Program-made: the position numbers and the translations under genes | Part shown: one piece after another, positions 24,996-34,228 of the stretch | Numbering within the stretch: position 1 is the stretch's first letter | Layout: every line of letters starts with the position of its first letter | Notes under the pieces: generated by a model | Told to the model about the DNA's origin: nothing | Database searches by the model: none | The model's input: the letters and a program-made list of their open reading frames with translations, nothing else | Assembly (NCBI RefSeq): GCF_902859745.1 | Contig: NZ_CADIJW010000045.1 | Coordinates: forward strand, 1 to 48,893 | Direction of reading: 5' to 3' | Length of the DNA: 48,893 nt | DNA from: Achromobacter dolens | GTDB lineage: Bacteria; Pseudomonadota; Gammaproteobacteria; Burkholderiales; Burkholderiaceae_B

Positions 24996-25586
24996 TCAAC
25001 GTTCCGAGTCGATGTTGAACCAGGGGCGGAAATGCCCAACGAGCCTGTCCTCAGCAAAAAAGCGCTCAGCGACAGCATTTTCCGGGAACTCATCGCACCA
25101 GGAAAAGCCTACGCTATCGGCAATAAGCGCCAACGGATCAGATTCGGCTGGGAAGATATGTTCAATTCCGAAGCGCAATTGACAAGATGAAGTCCGGGGC
25201 TTTGTCTTGAGGTTCCCCGATAGTGCTCGATGTGCACGCCCTGCCGTACCGGGCAAAAGATGTTCGCGAAAGCGGCGCCTCAAATTGGTCGCTTTGCCGA
25301 CGTACAAACAGGGGAACGGGGCCTCCGCTGGCCACCAGTCGTGATAATGCACGTCCACACTCTTGCCTCCTGGCCCTTTCAGTACGATATGCCGATTGGC
25401 TTGAAGTAGCTGCTCCCTACTTCCGGTCCACCAGAAAGCGTAGACCCCTGCGCTCAATGGCACAGCGGGCGGAATTCGCGCGTCTCGTAGATCTTTCACC
25501 CGGCGAACCGAAGCCGCTGTAAGCATTGTGCCCGTCAACAATTGCCAAGCAACTTGCACTTCCCCGACTCTATCCCTGTTATTCAT
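24996..25586 (-). CDS. GIY-YIG nuclease family protein
   Basis: A 196-residue protein with the GIY-YIG core: GVYAFWW at 47-53 (GIY variant), CLYVGKATNLRRRFREHL from 93 (YIG variant with the conserved Arg and His), and a C-terminal Glu in AVAERFFAED (Glu174 or Glu179) followed by RPWFN. These residues form the single-metal nuclease site in the family, so the enzyme looks intact. No extra DNA-binding domain is evident; the insertion between the two halves (residues 54-90) is longer than usual. It could be a restriction-like, repair or mobile-element nuclease. It stands alone on its strand with 150-300 bp gaps on each side. Confidence 0.78.
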   Translation of the reverse strand: MNNRDRVGEVQVAWQLLTGTMLTAASVRRVKDLRDARIPPAVPLSAGVYAFWWTGSREQLLQANRHIVLKGPGGKSVDVHYHDWWPAEAPFPCLYVGKATNLRRRFREHLLPGTAGRAHRALSGNLKTKPRTSSCQLRFGIEHIFPAESDPLALIADSVGFSWCDEFPENAVAERFFAEDRLVGHFRPWFNIDSER

Positions 25587-25745
25587 GCGTTGTTCGTTCT
25601 GGTCAGATGCTGAGATATGAATGCTTCGGTCACGACGACTGCTGCGTCGGTTTTACTGGCTGGAAGCTGTTGGCGAGAGGCTTAGGACGGCCGCTAATGG
25701 CGAAGCTAATCTGCCAATAGAAGGCGGGTCAGCTTGAGTGCAATT

Positions 25746-26105
25746 TCAGTCGCGAGACAAAACCAGCTTTCCGCCGGCATTGGAAACAACTTTGTACCTG
25801 CGCAAGGAGTTGAGAGCGCCTACACCCCCAGCAGCGACTGCGATACTTACCGCCGACAAAGCGGCAGGAAGCCCAAGTACTGTGACGGCACCTACACCGA
25901 CGGCACCGCTGATTGGCGCACCAGCCCCGCCAGTACCCAAAGTGATAGCTACGGCAATGCCAATTGCACCGATGGCGATCACCCAGGCAACCGTGCCTGT
26001 TGCTTTAATTCTCAGAACCTTATTTTGCAGGTCACCTTCAATTTCAATGGTGTCTTGATCATTCTTCAGTGCCTTTCCAAGCTCTTCCTCAGTTCGAACT
26101 GCCAT
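25746..26105 (-). CDS. Small glycine-rich membrane protein
   Basis: A 119-residue protein. The cytoplasmic-looking N-terminus (AVRTEEELGKALKNDQDTIEIEGDL) leads to two long hydrophobic Gly/Ala-rich segments at about 39-57 and 65-96 with several GxxxG-like spacings, then a basic turn (NSLRRYKVV) and a short tail. The ATG at 26105 has GGAGGAATC directly before it; the longer frame begins six codons earlier. Similar small proteins with an N-terminal polar domain and a Gly-zipper membrane region are common in accessory regions, and their role is not settled. A pore-forming effector is possible but is only inference from composition. Confidence 0.7.
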   Translation of the reverse strand: MAVRTEEELGKALKNDQDTIEIEGDLQNKVLRIKATGTVAWVIAIGAIGIAVAITLGTGGAGAPISGAVGVGAVTVLGLPAALSAVSIAVAAGGVGALNSLRRYKVVSNAGGKLVLSRD

Positions 26106-26411
26106 GATTCCTCCGATTGCCAATACTTCGTTTTCGATGCCGAGCGTGAAATGTTGTTACACGGTTTAACATCATAAGTGTAAGCAGCCTCGGTCGCAAA
26201 TGTGCTGTCGCCGAGTCTGGGCAAGTCGGAAATTTTCAGGGCTCAGTCAGTGGCCAGCGAAAAAACCGATGGCCGAAAGGCCGTATCTGCCGCATTGTGC
26301 CGGGGGTGTGACCGGCCGGTTTTGGCCGCAAGCTGTCGCAGTCGAACGGCAGGTTCCGACCCAAAGCTGTCTCTCGTAAGAGTTCCAAGCTGGTCATAGC
26401 CAGTCTCCAAA
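26106..26411. other. Intergenic region with degenerate repetitive sequence
   Basis: No gene supported. The part at about 26270-26390 contains GACCGGCCGGTTTTGGCCGC, AACGGCAGG and TTCCGACCCAAAGCTG, which resemble pieces found at 23690-23860 and 27040-27080. The upstream 60 bp probably hold the promoter of the small membrane protein. Confidence 0.4.
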
Positions 26412-26975
26412 TCAGAATTTCCAGTGTTCCTCGACCTGATAAAGCGGCTTGCCAGCCATTAGTAACTTGATAGCATCTATGTGGGTCACGTAGTCAGCCT
26501 CAGAAAAATGCGTCCACCGCGGATTACTCTTTTGCGCGGCGAGAAATGCTGCACGTGCCTCAGACATAGACTTGCGGTTTTTCCACAGAAAGGTGCGTAG
26601 CCCTTTGAACAGTTCGTAGTCTAGCGGTGGATGGAGCAAGGCAACATTCGGATGATGATGGTGACCACCGCAGACTAATATCGCTTTTAAGTAGATGTTG
26701 ACCAGCTTTTGAGCGCGACCAAAGGAAAAATCGCCGATTCCCAGTCGCACAGCTTCCGAATCGATTTTCTTCATAAAGCTCATCTGCCATTCATCGACGT
26801 CCTGGCCAATGTCGTCTGGGCCGGCTACCTGACCTAGGCCACTTACCTCAATTAGTCTAAAAGCCAGAGAGTTACCACCGTCTGCTAGACCACGGCCATA
26901 CGCGGCAGCAGCGCACCACCTGGCATACATGTCTTTGTGTTTCTCGATGGAATACTGAGTTAACGGTATAGACAT
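26412..26975 (-). CDS. Protein of unknown function
   Basis: A 187-residue, probably helical soluble protein (KHKDMYARWCAAAAYGRGLA, DEWQMSFMKKIDSEAVRLG, FGRAQKLVNIYLKAIL). A run of four His in CGGHHHHPNVALLHPPLDYELF is notable and could bind metal. I recognise no family. No strong ribosome-binding site precedes the ATG at 26975, although the codon pattern and absence of stops support a real gene. It is an orphan in the island, on the same strand as its neighbours, with an AT-rich upstream region. Confidence 0.55.
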   Translation of the reverse strand: MSIPLTQYSIEKHKDMYARWCAAAAYGRGLADGGNSLAFRLIEVSGLGQVAGPDDIGQDVDEWQMSFMKKIDSEAVRLGIGDFSFGRAQKLVNIYLKAILVCGGHHHHPNVALLHPPLDYELFKGLRTFLWKNRKSMSEARAAFLAAQKSNPRWTHFSEADYVTHIDAIKLLMAGKPLYQVEEHWKF

Positions 26976-27204
26976 ACTGTTTTTTACTCACGAACAGTTG
27001 AGGTAAGCATTTTTTCGATAAGTCTCCATAGCTCATATGCCTTGAAATGTCGGCTTTTGGCCGAAAGCGGAGCCAGTTGCAGAGTACGCTCACTCAGGTT
27101 AAGCGAACCACTAGGGTTATTCTCAACATTTCCAAGTTCAATGAACCCAGATTTGGCGGATAGATGCCCGGGCAGCGGAGTTCAAACGCACTCCCCCGAT
27201 CGAA

Positions 27205-27777
27205 TCAGGAGTTTCCACCCATCGGAAGCGGCGTTCTGTCCACTTTGCATACCTCTGTCTTCTTTACGGCCACGGGCTTCGTGCGCACTACGCCATCCAC
27301 CACGACAAGCTCGCGCAAGACCGTATTAGGATGTTGATAGAGCGTCTCGTAGTCCTTCCCGGGTTCAAGCACTGCGGTAATCGACTGGCCAAATTCCGTG
27401 CTGTACATGGACATACCTATCGAATTTGGAGCACTCCACCCACCGCCCCGTGAATAAATGTTGATCGGAATCCCGGCCATGACGACGTACTCGGAATAGT
27501 ACTTTTCGTCGATATTGGGCATAGGCATGCCTATCACCGTATTGCTGATTCCGCGTACCAGGGGGTCGTTGGCTTCGAAGCTGTACGAGCGCGTGCTATC
27601 GAGGCAGGTATGGTTCAGGGTAATTCTGGTCGGGGGTCCAAAATAAACCCGCAACCGGGCGCTTGCTGTCGGATCATATGCTTTTGGAAGATATGGGCTA
27701 CTGGGCGCACACCCCGAGACTAGCGCAACCAAGGCAATTATCGCCGTCGTTTTCTTCATTCCCTGCATATTCTTCAT
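27205..27777 (-). CDS. Putative lipoprotein of unknown function
   Basis: A 190-residue protein with a lipoprotein signal (KKTTAIIALVALVSGC, lipobox LVSGC) and a mature part rich in beta-type sequence (ARLRVYFGPPTRITLNHTCLD, ending VCKVDRTPLPMGGNS). Two Cys in the mature part (CLD and VCK) could form a disulfide. The ATG at 27777 has GAAGG eight bases upstream; an ATG at 27759 is also possible, and the longest frame begins at 27810. Upstream lies an AT-rich stretch (27815-27855) that likely holds the promoter. The function is unknown; location is likely the outer membrane, facing the periplasm. Confidence 0.65.
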   Translation of the reverse strand: MKNMQGMKKTTAIIALVALVSGCAPSSPYLPKAYDPTASARLRVYFGPPTRITLNHTCLDSTRSYSFEANDPLVRGISNTVIGMPMPNIDEKYYSEYVVMAGIPINIYSRGGGWSAPNSIGMSMYSTEFGQSITAVLEPGKDYETLYQHPNTVLRELVVVDGVVRTKPVAVKKTEVCKVDRTPLPMGGNS

Positions 27778-28753
27778 CTGCGTGCCTTCAATACAATGCG
27801 CCATCAACATTAGATTTGTGTTTATATTTATCGAAATATAACATTTATAGTGAGATTCTGGCGCGTTGCTCGCACCCGATCGATTTCCGAAGGGAAGAGA
27901 AAGCCCGCCTTCGGTACGTTAGGTGCCTTATGTCGTTGCCTGATCTACGCAAAGAGTCGCCGCTCGGCTCGTACTCCAACTACCTTGAGTATCAGGTCGG
28001 GCGAACCCTCGTATGAGTGCTGTTTGGTGGCCCGGCACAACGAGTCATTGCCCTAGAGTCGGCCTGTCAGCAGTTTCCTTCGATCTAGGCTGCGATCCCC
28101 GCGGCTATCTCGGAGGCGGACCACGCCTCTCCCATCGAACCCGCCTGAGTTCTGGAAAGTGCCTAAAGCGGCGTTAACTTCAAGCAAAGTTCTTTCAGTG
28201 AGGGGCATTAGGATTGAGCAAGTCTCTGGGATCGCAACATACGAGGTCAGTACCAATCAAGACTTTGATCCACCTCAGCAAGTGGAGCTCTCCCCGTTTC
28301 CGGATGAGCGTTATGTCATGATAGAACGTAACAAGGAAGGTTTCATTAGTACCCAAGCAAGGTGAGGCTGTGCTCAGCAGGCACTGAACGCCTGCCACCA
28401 ATCGAACGAGCAACGGACTTTGCTTGCGCTGGCCGACGGTTATGCCAACCTTAGGCCTCATCATCCCGCAGCGTCCGAGAAATCTGTCGACCCACGTCCC
28501 TCTGGTTTGATCCCACTAAACCGCCGTCCGCAGCGAGGGCAGAAACGCCTAAACAGCCACTTGAGCCAACGCACGGCGGCAAGCTCCTGCTCGCGGCTTA
28601 GCGCCAGCATTAGCTGTATGCTTCTAACCGCGCATTGACGGCTCCTAGCCAATTGCAGACTTTTTTGATCGTCTATCTTGGCGCGCTTGATGAAGGAGCC
28701 CGTTGTCTAGTGAGCACAGAAAATCAAGCCTCTCATGCCCAAGGAGCGTGAAC
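27778..28753. other. Long intergenic region without a supported gene
   Basis: Almost 1 kb between the lipoprotein and the macrodomain gene. Frames here are short (under 120 codons), lack ribosome-binding sites and look like chance openings; one at 28159-28365 (plus) has somewhat protein-like sequence but no start signal. Base composition is mixed, with pieces resembling gene remnants. It may mark past insertions or deletions. Confidence 0.45.
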
Positions 28754-29272
28754 ATGCCCACCAACCTGCGAGCAATCCAATCGGATATTACGAAGCTTCA
28801 CGTGGACGCTATCGTCAATGCCGCGAATTCCTCATTGCTTGGCGGCGGCGGGGTCGATGGCGCCATACACCGCGCCGCCGGCCCGGACCTGGTGCATGAA
28901 TGCAGGCTGCTCGGCGGCTGCAAAACGGGCGATGCAAAAGCGACCAAAGCCTATCGTCTTTCCGCTCAATACATCATTCATACGGTAGGCCCGGTATGGC
29001 GGGGAGGCAACAATGGCGAACCGGCATTGCTGTCCAATTGCTATCGCCGGTGTATAGCGCTGGCGGAGGAAAGGGGTGCCGTCTCGATTGCGTTCCCAAG
29101 CATTAGCACCGGGATATACGGCTATCCCATCGAATTGGCGGCGCAGATGGCTGTCAAAACCGTTCGTGAAAGCTTGTCAAAGGACTCATCCATTCAAGAG
29201 GTCACCTTCTGCTGCTTTTCGCAGGAAGACCTTCTTCACTATGAGAACATATTGAACGGGCCGCAGGCATGA
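28754..29272 (+). CDS. Macrodomain protein (O-acetyl-ADP-ribose deacetylase, YmdB-like)
   Basis: A 172-residue stand-alone macrodomain. The ligand loops are clear: [30 protein letters not shown] near residues 17-46 (Asn and Asp of the NAAN...GGGVDGAIH loop) and [17 protein letters not shown] near 117-133. [10 protein letters not shown] is the usual central strand. The family hydrolyses O-acetyl-ADP-ribose or removes ADP-ribose from proteins or nucleic acids. The ATG at 28754 has AAGGAGC before it, so the 17 extra codons of the longer frame are dropped. It is the last gene of the island and alone on its strand. It could reverse a toxin's ADP-ribosylation, but no such toxin is visible here. Confidence 0.92.
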   Translation: MPTNLRAIQSDITKLHVDAIVNAANSSLLGGGGVDGAIHRAAGPDLVHECRLLGGCKTGDAKATKAYRLSAQYIIHTVGPVWRGGNNGEPALLSNCYRRCIALAEERGAVSIAFPSISTGIYGYPIELAAQMAVKTVRESLSKDSSIQEVTFCCFSQEDLLHYENILNGPQA

Positions 29273-29316
29273 TGCGCCTGGACGACGCGGCGGCATGATT
29301 GGATGGCGGCAGCCCC

Positions 29317-29682
29317 CCGTCACTCATCCCCTCCCCCGCCGACGCATTCCGCGCCACAGCCAACGCCACCGTCAAATGCATCACCTTCTTCTTCAACTGA
29401 TCCCTTTCATCAGTCAACCGCGCCAGCAGCTCCCGTAACCGCGCCAACTCAGCCGGAAAATCCGCGATATTCTCGATCGGAATATCCGGCACCGCCTCTT
29501 TCGGCGGCGGCGCCTTGGCCTGGCGCACTTCGCGCGCCGCCTGCTGTAATTCCTTTCCTGCCCCCCGCTACCGCAGCCGCCTGCCGCTCCTGCGGCAAGG
29601 TCGCGACTGCCGCCGCGGCGTTGATGGAGACCGCCCCATCCTTCACGGCCCGCACCAGCTCCGGCGCGCCCGCTTTCTGAAA
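29317..29682 (-). pseudogene. Decayed partial copy of the 3' end of the ParB-like gene
   Basis: This stretch is close to 90% identical by eye to 35898-36262, the last third of the ParB-like gene. It codes in pieces VKDGAVSINAAAAVATLP, then, after a one-base insertion near 29560 (extra C in TTCCTTTCCTGCC), APPPKEAVPDIPIENIADF and LRELLARLTDERDQLKKKV. Similarity stops abruptly near 29682, so there is no N-terminal domain. It is in the same orientation as the intact copy. It may mark the right end of the accessory island or a duplication whose other product is the intact gene. Confidence 0.85.
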
Positions 29683-29750
29683 CCGCGGGACAGGGTTGAA
29701 TAGAACTTACCGGTACACCCGGGATCGCGCATGCCCCCGCCAGAAGAACC

Positions 29751-30302
29751 TCACCGCCGCCCCGGCAACATCCGCACCAACGTGTTATCCCGAAACACAT
29801 AGTGATGCAACAACGCCGCAGCAGCATGCAGCCCCACCAGGAAATACCCCACCGTAGCCAAGGTCTCATGCAGCTCCTTGACCTGATCCGCCAAGGCCTT
29901 ATCCGGCCCCACCAGCGCCGGAACCTCCAACCCAAACAACGGAATCACCTTCCCGCCCGCGCTGAGCGTCAGCCACCCCAAAATCGGCGTGACGATCATG
30001 AACGCATACAACGCGTAATGCATCACCCGTGAAAGCACATCCTGCCACCTCGGCATCGGCGGCCGCACGGCAGGCGCCGCACCCGAAGCCACACGGATAA
30101 CCACCCGCAAAACCACCAACCCGATCACACACAACCCCAGCGAGAAATGCAGGGCCTTGATGTTGTTGTACAGATCAGTGCCTTTGGTGGCCAGCCCGCG
30201 CAATTCCATACAGGCGTAGACCAATGCCAGGACCACGAGCATGAGCCAGTGCATGGTGATCACCAGGCCTGCGTACTGAGTATCGGAGTTCTTGATTTTC
30301 AT
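29751..30302 (-). CDS. Cytochrome b561
   Basis: A 183-residue inner-membrane diheme cytochrome b561 family protein. Four hydrophobic segments carry the expected His ligands: ITMHWLMLVV (first helix), IKALHFSLGLCVI (second), VMHYALYAFMIVTPILGW (third) and FLVGLHAAAALLHHYVF (fourth). These proteins move electrons from ubiquinol to acceptors such as superoxide. The ATG at 30302 starts a normal-length protein. The divergent or upstream partner genes give no clue to an operon; the CDF gene upstream is on the same strand and ends 26 bp away from its start. Confidence 0.92.
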   Translation of the reverse strand: MKIKNSDTQYAGLVITMHWLMLVVLALVYACMELRGLATKGTDLYNNIKALHFSLGLCVIGLVVLRVVIRVASGAAPAVRPPMPRWQDVLSRVMHYALYAFMIVTPILGWLTLSAGGKVIPLFGLEVPALVGPDKALADQVKELHETLATVGYFLVGLHAAAALLHHYVFRDNTLVRMLPGRR

Positions 30303-30327
30303 GTTTTTTCCTTGTCGTCAAAACGCG

Positions 30328-31305
30328 CTACGGACAGCCTGGTTCGATAATCGCCCTGCCCTCGGCGCCCTGCTTGGGCGCGTCGGGAGGTCTCCAGGGA
30401 TCAACATGGGTCATCACGTTCAATACACGATGCCGCTGCATGACGCGTTGGCGCGCTTGCACGGCGATCTTGTGGCCTTCGTCGACAGTCAGCCCGGCGT
30501 CGATTTCCAGGTGAGCGTCTACGACGATCATATCCCCCATTTTTCGGGTGCGTAGATCGTGCACGCCTTGAATTCCCGGGGTGTCCAGCAGGGTGCGCTG
30601 GATCGCGGCGGCTTCGCCTTCGTCGATGGCGCGGTCCAGCAGGTCGTGCAAGGCGTCCCAGCCGAAGCTCCAGCCCATTCGGGCCACCATGAAGCCCACG
30701 ATGGCCGCGGCGATGGGGTCCAGTATCGGGTAGCCCAGTAGGTTGCCGATGATGCCCAGGCCCACCACCAGCGACGACGCCGCGTCGGAGCGCGCATGCC
30801 AGGCGTTGGCCACCAGCATGCTGGACTTCACGCGCTTGGCCACCGCAAGCATGTAGCGGAACAGGGCCTCTTTGATGACCAGGGCGGCACAGGCCACCCA
30901 CAGCGCGACGAGGTGGACCTGCGGGATCGCGTCGGGCTGCTCCAGCTTGGTCACGGCGGACCACAGCATGCCGCCGCCGACCAGCAGCAGCAAGACGCCC
31001 AGCGCCAGGGACGCCGCGGTCTCGTAGCGATAATGGCCGTAGTGGTGGTCCGCGTCGGCTGCTTTCTGGCCATGGCGGTTGGCCAGCAGCACGATGAAGT
31101 CGGCGATCAGATCGGAAGAGGAATGAATACCGTCCGCGATCAGGCCTTGGGACTTCGAGAAAATGCCGATGACAATCTGCGCGGTGGCGAGCACCACGTT
31201 CACGCCCACGCTCACCCAGGTGCTGCGGGCGGCGGCGGCGGCGCGTTCGGCCGGGCTGTGTTCATCGTCCTCCGGGTCTTCCAGCGGAGGCGGAAAGGCG
31301 GTCAT
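30328..31305 (-). CDS. Cation diffusion facilitator (CDF) metal exporter
   Basis: A 325-residue proton-driven exporter of divalent metals. Six membrane segments are expected; the metal site motifs are ADGIHSSSDLIAD in helix 2 (His, Asp) and NAWHARSDAASS in helix 5 (His, Asp). The C-terminal cytoplasmic domain contains GIQGVHDLRTRKMGDMIVVDAHLEID, typical of CDF dimerisation domains. A His-rich segment ADADHHYGHYRYETAAS lies in the loop after helix 2. Substrate (Zn, Fe, Mn, Co) cannot be fixed from sequence. The gene ends 26 bp from the cytochrome b561 start and may be cotranscribed with it. Confidence 0.93.
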   Translation of the reverse strand: MTAFPPPLEDPEDDEHSPAERAAAAARSTWVSVGVNVVLATAQIVIGIFSKSQGLIADGIHSSSDLIADFIVLLANRHGQKAADADHHYGHYRYETAASLALGVLLLLVGGGMLWSAVTKLEQPDAIPQVHLVALWVACAALVIKEALFRYMLAVAKRVKSSMLVANAWHARSDAASSLVVGLGIIGNLLGYPILDPIAAAIVGFMVARMGWSFGWDALHDLLDRAIDEGEAAAIQRTLLDTPGIQGVHDLRTRKMGDMIVVDAHLEIDAGLTVDEGHKIAVQARQRVMQRHRVLNVMTHVDPWRPPDAPKQGAEGRAIIEPGCP

Positions 31306-31430
31306 GGTTCATGCTCCCGTTCTTGCAATCTAGCCTTGCGGCATGCGGGCTGGAGCATAAGCACCGAACCCTGAACGGATGATGAACGTGGAGAAACCGG
31401 GCGCCGCCCCCGGTCGCAACGAAGCCTGCC

Positions 31431-31583
31431 CTACGTTGCGCTCATCTCCTTCTCTTTCTCTTTCTTCATCTTTTCCTTGTCCTTTTTGGCGCCTTCGTGG
31501 TGCGACTTGATGGCGAGAAACATGCCCGTGCCCAACACGAGGATCTTGAACGTACCGAAGATTACAGGGACCCAAAAATTCAT
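31431..31583 (-). CDS. Small membrane protein with a Lys/Glu-rich tail
   Basis: A 50-residue protein with one membrane helix (NFWVPVIFGTFKILVLGTGMFLAI) followed by a short His-His segment and a strongly charged Lys/Glu tail (KKDKEKMKKEKEKE). Two adjacent ATGs exist (31586 and 31583); the second has the better spacing to GAGGAA. Longer starts at 31616 are possible. The composition is typical of single-pass membrane proteins that interact through the tail, but no function is known. It sits alone, upstream of the CDF gene on the same strand. Confidence 0.6.
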   Translation of the reverse strand: MNFWVPVIFGTFKILVLGTGMFLAIKSHHEGAKKDKEKMKKEKEKEMSAT

Positions 31584-31877
31584 CATTTCCTCAAAACGCT
31601 GCTGCGGCAGCTGCATTTACTGCGCGTGGGCCGGGCAAAGCCAAACGGGCGACGGACGCGAGAACCACGAAACGTATCAGCCCGATTCAGCGCGGTGAGC
31701 GCCCTGCTCCCTACAAGCGTCAAATTCTACCGCCGAATCCATACAAACTCTTGAATGATTCGCTATGTATGTTTTTTATGAGCCAAACATGGCTTAAAAA
31801 TCCATACATTTGGGCCGCGCGGCGAAAAGCGGCGACTCGAACCGGGCATGGCGCGCTGCCCAGAGCGGCAACTGCGT

Positions 31878-32447
31878 TCAGCGCAGAGCGCGTAACAGCG
31901 CATCCGCGGTGACGACGGTGCAGTACTCGCCGTCCAGGTTGGCGAGCGACATGGCGTGGACATCCTCGGCGCTTCGCGCCGCCCCATTCCAGTCGATCCG
32001 GGCGAAGGTGAAACAGCCGTCGGCCACGAGCCACGCCTGCAAGCCAAGGTTGCCAGCCATGCGCACCGTCGCCTCGACGGAATTGTTCGTGATGACGCCC
32101 GCCACGACCAACGTGTCGTGGCCATGGGCGCGCAGCCGCTTTTCCAGGTCGGTGCCGATAAACGCGCTGTTCGTCTGCTTGGGAATGATCGCTTCCCCCG
32201 CGATGGGCGCTGTTTCCGGCTTGAAGGCATGCCCTGGCTGGCCCGGCCGATAGTGAGACGCGGGATCCGTGGAGTCATGCCGGACGTGCCAGACCGGCCA
32301 CCCCTGGGCGCGCCAATGGGCGAGGAGCCGACCGACCTGGCGCTCGGCATCGGGATTGTTGCGCTCGCCCCAACTGGGATGGTCGATCGCGCACTGCAGA
32401 TCGATGAGCAGAAGGACGGCGCCGCGTGGGGCAAGTGGGGAGCGCAT
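31878..32447 (-). CDS. Isochorismatase-like hydrolase, serine at the catalytic cysteine position
   Basis: A 189-residue protein of the isochorismatase-like fold. The catalytic Asp16 in LLLIDLQ and Lys90 in IIPKQTNSAF are present. At the nucleophile position the usual Cys (TNxCVExT) is Ser123 in VITNNSVEATVRMAG. The rest of the sequence is intact (LADGCFTFARIDWNG, VHAMSLANLDGEYC), so this is not a simple pseudogene; a subgroup of the family carries this change. It may be an altered enzyme or a binding protein. The ATG at 32447 lacks a clear ribosome-binding site. No operon partner is evident. Confidence 0.88.
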   Translation of the reverse strand: MRSPLAPRGAVLLLIDLQCAIDHPSWGERNNPDAERQVGRLLAHWRAQGWPVWHVRHDSTDPASHYRPGQPGHAFKPETAPIAGEAIIPKQTNSAFIGTDLEKRLRAHGHDTLVVAGVITNNSVEATVRMAGNLGLQAWLVADGCFTFARIDWNGAARSAEDVHAMSLANLDGEYCTVVTADALLRALR

Positions 32448-32605
32448 GTGGACAGGCCGGGGATTTTCGAATCGCTTGGCGGGTCGAGACGGGGCCGAAA
32501 AGCCGAGCGACGCCGACTATACCGCAGGCCAACCACGGTCGCCGTGCGGCCCTTCGGACGCGCCCAACGGCTTTGGGCGCGAAGTCCAGGGCCTTCGTCG
32601 GGCGA

Positions 32606-34228
32606 TCAGGTCAACATCAGCGCGCCGCGCTCGCGCGGCCGGGCGCCGATGTCCTCGCGCCGCGCGGCATCCTCGCGCAAGCGGAACACGCCGACCGCCC
32701 CCACCAATGCATGCGCCTGGTCCTGCATCGAGCCCGCCGCGGCCGCGGCTTCTTCGACCAGCGCGGCGTTCTGCTGGGTCACTTCGTCCATCTGCGACAC
32801 CGCGCGGTTGACCTGCTCGATGCCGGTGGCCTGTTCCTGCGATGCCGCGGCGATCTCGCCCATGATGTCCGTCACGCGCTTGACCGAGGCAACCACCTCC
32901 TGCATCGTGGTGCCTGCGTTTTCCGCGTGGCCCGCGCCCTCGGCTACCTTGCTGACGGACGCTTCGATCAGCGTCTTGACCTCGCGCGCGGCCTGCGCGC
33001 TGCGTTGCGCCAACGACCGCACCTCGCCCGCGACCACCGCGAAGCCCTTGCCCTGCTCGCCCGCCCGGGCCGCTTCAACGGCGGCGTTCAGCGCCAGGAT
33101 GTTGGTCTGGAATGCGATCCCGTCGATGACCGAGACAATCTCGGAAATCTTGCGCGAGCTGGCGGAAATATCGCCCATCGTGCTGACCACCGCCGACACG
33201 ACGGCGCCGCCGCGCTGGGCGACTTCGGAGGCGCTTGCCGCCAGTTGATTGGCCTGGCGCGCGTTGTCGGCGTTCTGCTTGACGGTCGACGCGAGTTCTT
33301 CCATCGATGCGGCGGTTTCTTCCAGCGACGCGGCCTGTTCTTCGGTCCGGCTGGACAGGTCCGCGTTGCCGGCCGCGATCTGCCTCGCGGCGCTGGAGAT
33401 GGTTTCGGACCCGGCGCGAATGGTGCGAACGGCGCCGGCCAGCTTGTCCTGCATATCGTGCAGCGCGCGCAGCAGTCGGCCGGTTTCATCGCGGGTGACG
33501 GCGTGGATGGGTTGCCCCAGGTCGCCACGCGCCACGGTCTCCGCCACCGACACGGCCTGGGCAAGCGGCGCCGTGATTGACTTGGACACCCGCCACGCGA
33601 ACAGGCCGCCCAGCACGACGGCCAGGCCCGACAGGATCAGGTTCAACATGCCCGCGTTGTCGATGACCTCCCGGCTGTCGGCGCTGGCGTCCGCCATCTC
33701 GGCCGCTTGAATCCGCGAAATCTCGATGATGTGGTCTTGCAGGCTGTCCAGAAGCGGAAGGGTCTCTTCCAGCAAGCGCTGGCGGGCGGCGTCGCGCTCG
33801 CCACGCTTGAGGAGCGCGCCCACGCCCTGGAATGACTTCACGTAGCGGCCGCGCACGTCTTCCAATAGCCGCAGTCGCTGACGTTCGTCTTCGGTGCTGA
33901 ACAACGGCCGCAGGGTCTCCAGCGCCTGGTCGATCACCTTCCGATTGGTGTCGATGTAGGCAAACAGCGCTTCAGCGGCGCGGGGATCGGTATTGACGAT
34001 CAACTCGAGGTTCGCGCGCGCATTGGCGCGCGTCGTGACGTCAATCCTGTTGATGGCACTTGCCTCGGCCCAAGTCTGTTCTGTGATCGCCCGGTTGATG
34101 CCGCCGATGTGGGACAGCTCGTATTGCGACAGGCCAGTGAGCGCCAGTAGCAGGACAAGTACGGTGCCGAAGCCCAGCGTCAGCCGGGTGCCAATGGAGA
34201 GGTTGCCAAGAGTGAGACGCGAGCGCAT
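32606..34228 (-). CDS. Methyl-accepting chemotaxis protein
   Basis: A 540-residue chemoreceptor. N-terminal membrane segment (about residues 14-34), periplasmic four-helix bundle of about 150 residues, second membrane segment ([20 protein letters not shown], about 193-212), HAMP, then the cytoplasmic signalling domain with methylation helices ([20 protein letters not shown]) and the hairpin tip [45 protein letters not shown] in pieces. It lacks the terminal NWETF pentapeptide that binds CheR. Its ligand is unknown. No other chemotaxis genes are nearby, so it feeds a distant Che pathway. Confidence 0.95.
   Translation of the reverse strand: MRSRLTLGNLSIGTRLTLGFGTVLVLLLALTGLSQYELSHIGGINRAITEQTWAEASAINRIDVTTRANARANLELIVNTDPRAAEALFAYIDTNRKVIDQALETLRPLFSTEDERQRLRLLEDVRGRYVKSFQGVGALLKRGERDAARQRLLEETLPLLDSLQDHIIEISRIQAAEMADASADSREVIDNAGMLNLILSGLAVVLGGLFAWRVSKSITAPLAQAVSVAETVARGDLGQPIHAVTRDETGRLLRALHDMQDKLAGAVRTIRAGSETISSAARQIAAGNADLSSRTEEQAASLEETAASMEELASTVKQNADNARQANQLAASASEVAQRGGAVVSAVVSTMGDISASSRKISEIVSVIDGIAFQTNILALNAAVEAARAGEQGKGFAVVAGEVRSLAQRSAQAAREVKTLIEASVSKVAEGAGHAENAGTTMQEVVASVKRVTDIMGEIAAASQEQATGIEQVNRAVSQMDEVTQQNAALVEEAAAAAGSMQDQAHALVGAVGVFRLREDAARREDIGARPRERGALMLT

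Noticed and set aside
28159-28464. Small ORFs on either strand
   Set aside because: Neither has a ribosome-binding site or a sequence I can link to a family; they overlap each other on opposite strands.
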